Below, piece by piece: positions 34,154 through 34,208 of a stretch of 34,208 nucleotides of DNA (its first letter is position 1; every line of letters starts with the position of its first letter). The notes beneath the pieces are model-generated. The model was given only the letters and a program-made list of their open reading frames with translations, ran no database searches and was not told where the DNA came from. The stretch is from Clostridiales bacterium. GTDB lineage: Bacteria; Bacillota; Clostridia; Oscillospirales; Oscillospiraceae. Location: positions 1 to 34,208 of the forward strand of contig JALFUW010000045.1 in the NCBI GenBank assembly GCA_022786995.1, given 5' to 3'. The position numbers were made by a program, and so were the translations under genes.

Positions 34154-34208
34154 TATACTGTCCGGCAAAGAGGCCGGGGCAGAAGAACGAAACCATCCAA
34201 GGAGGATA
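34154..34208 (+). promoter_or_regulatory. Leader of a gene beyond the right edge
   Basis: TG-TATACT-like -10 (34154-34159, no good -35) and AAGGAGG at 34199-34205, three bases before the window end. A start codon should follow within about 10 bp outside the window. Confidence 0.55.

Overview
The window looks like chromosomal DNA of an anaerobic, gut-type Firmicute (class Clostridia; an Oscillospirales-like acetogen is my best guess, by inference only). The grounds are strong AAGGAGG-type ribosome binding sites, sigma-A promoters with 17-bp spacers, a GC-rich core genome, and a CO dehydrogenase/acetyl-CoA synthase operon.

Layout. (1) 1-3120: start of a YczE-type membrane protein running off the left edge, then pnp and rpsO on the minus strand, with structured leaders in front of both. 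(2) 3155-3598: REP-type palindromes and the first part of a tandem array of ~129-bp repeats. Each repeat unit carries a terminator hairpin with a UUCG loop. (3) ~3597-14268: a 10.7-kb integrative and mobilizable element (IME) lying exactly in the loop of one of these hairpins. It carries a large serine recombinase, a TnpW-like small protein, a MOBQ relaxase with a recognisable oriT, a DUF3847-type gene, an AT-rich cargo (ECF sigma factor/anti-sigma pair plus several small secreted or membrane proteins of unknown function), an unknown 103-aa gene, an excisionase-like HTH protein and a sigma-70 region-4-like regulator. (4) 14267-14512: the rest of the repeat array. (5) 14513-19618: acsB, cooC and cooS, one minus-strand operon behind a strong promoter; this is the CO dehydrogenase/acetyl-CoA synthase core of the Wood-Ljungdahl pathway. 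(6) 19720-25860: a polysaccharide deacetylase (minus), then rlmA-like, prfA, a REP-associated tyrosine transposase flanked by its own inverted REP palindromes, tsaE, tsaB and upp (plus), a MITE-like palindrome, and a HIT protein with a small membrane exporter (minus). (7) 25967-30421: a minus-strand surface-glycan-type group: GtrA, a polytopic GT-C-like protein, an FAD oxidoreductase and a DUF89 protein. (8) 30488-34208: the overlapping murI-udk-HAD operon (minus), a COG2509 FAD protein (plus) and the ribosome binding site of a gene beyond the right edge.

The strongest structural story is the IME. Both ends share only CGAA. Removing the element rebuilds a perfect repeat unit with a terminator palindrome, and joining the element ends rebuilds an imperfect dyad expected of attP. 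The second is the RAYT/REP system: one transposase gene between inverted palindromes, with further related or decayed copies at 3155-3365 and 30445. The cargo of the IME is the least explained coding DNA in the window. No rRNA, tRNA or CRISPR array was seen.
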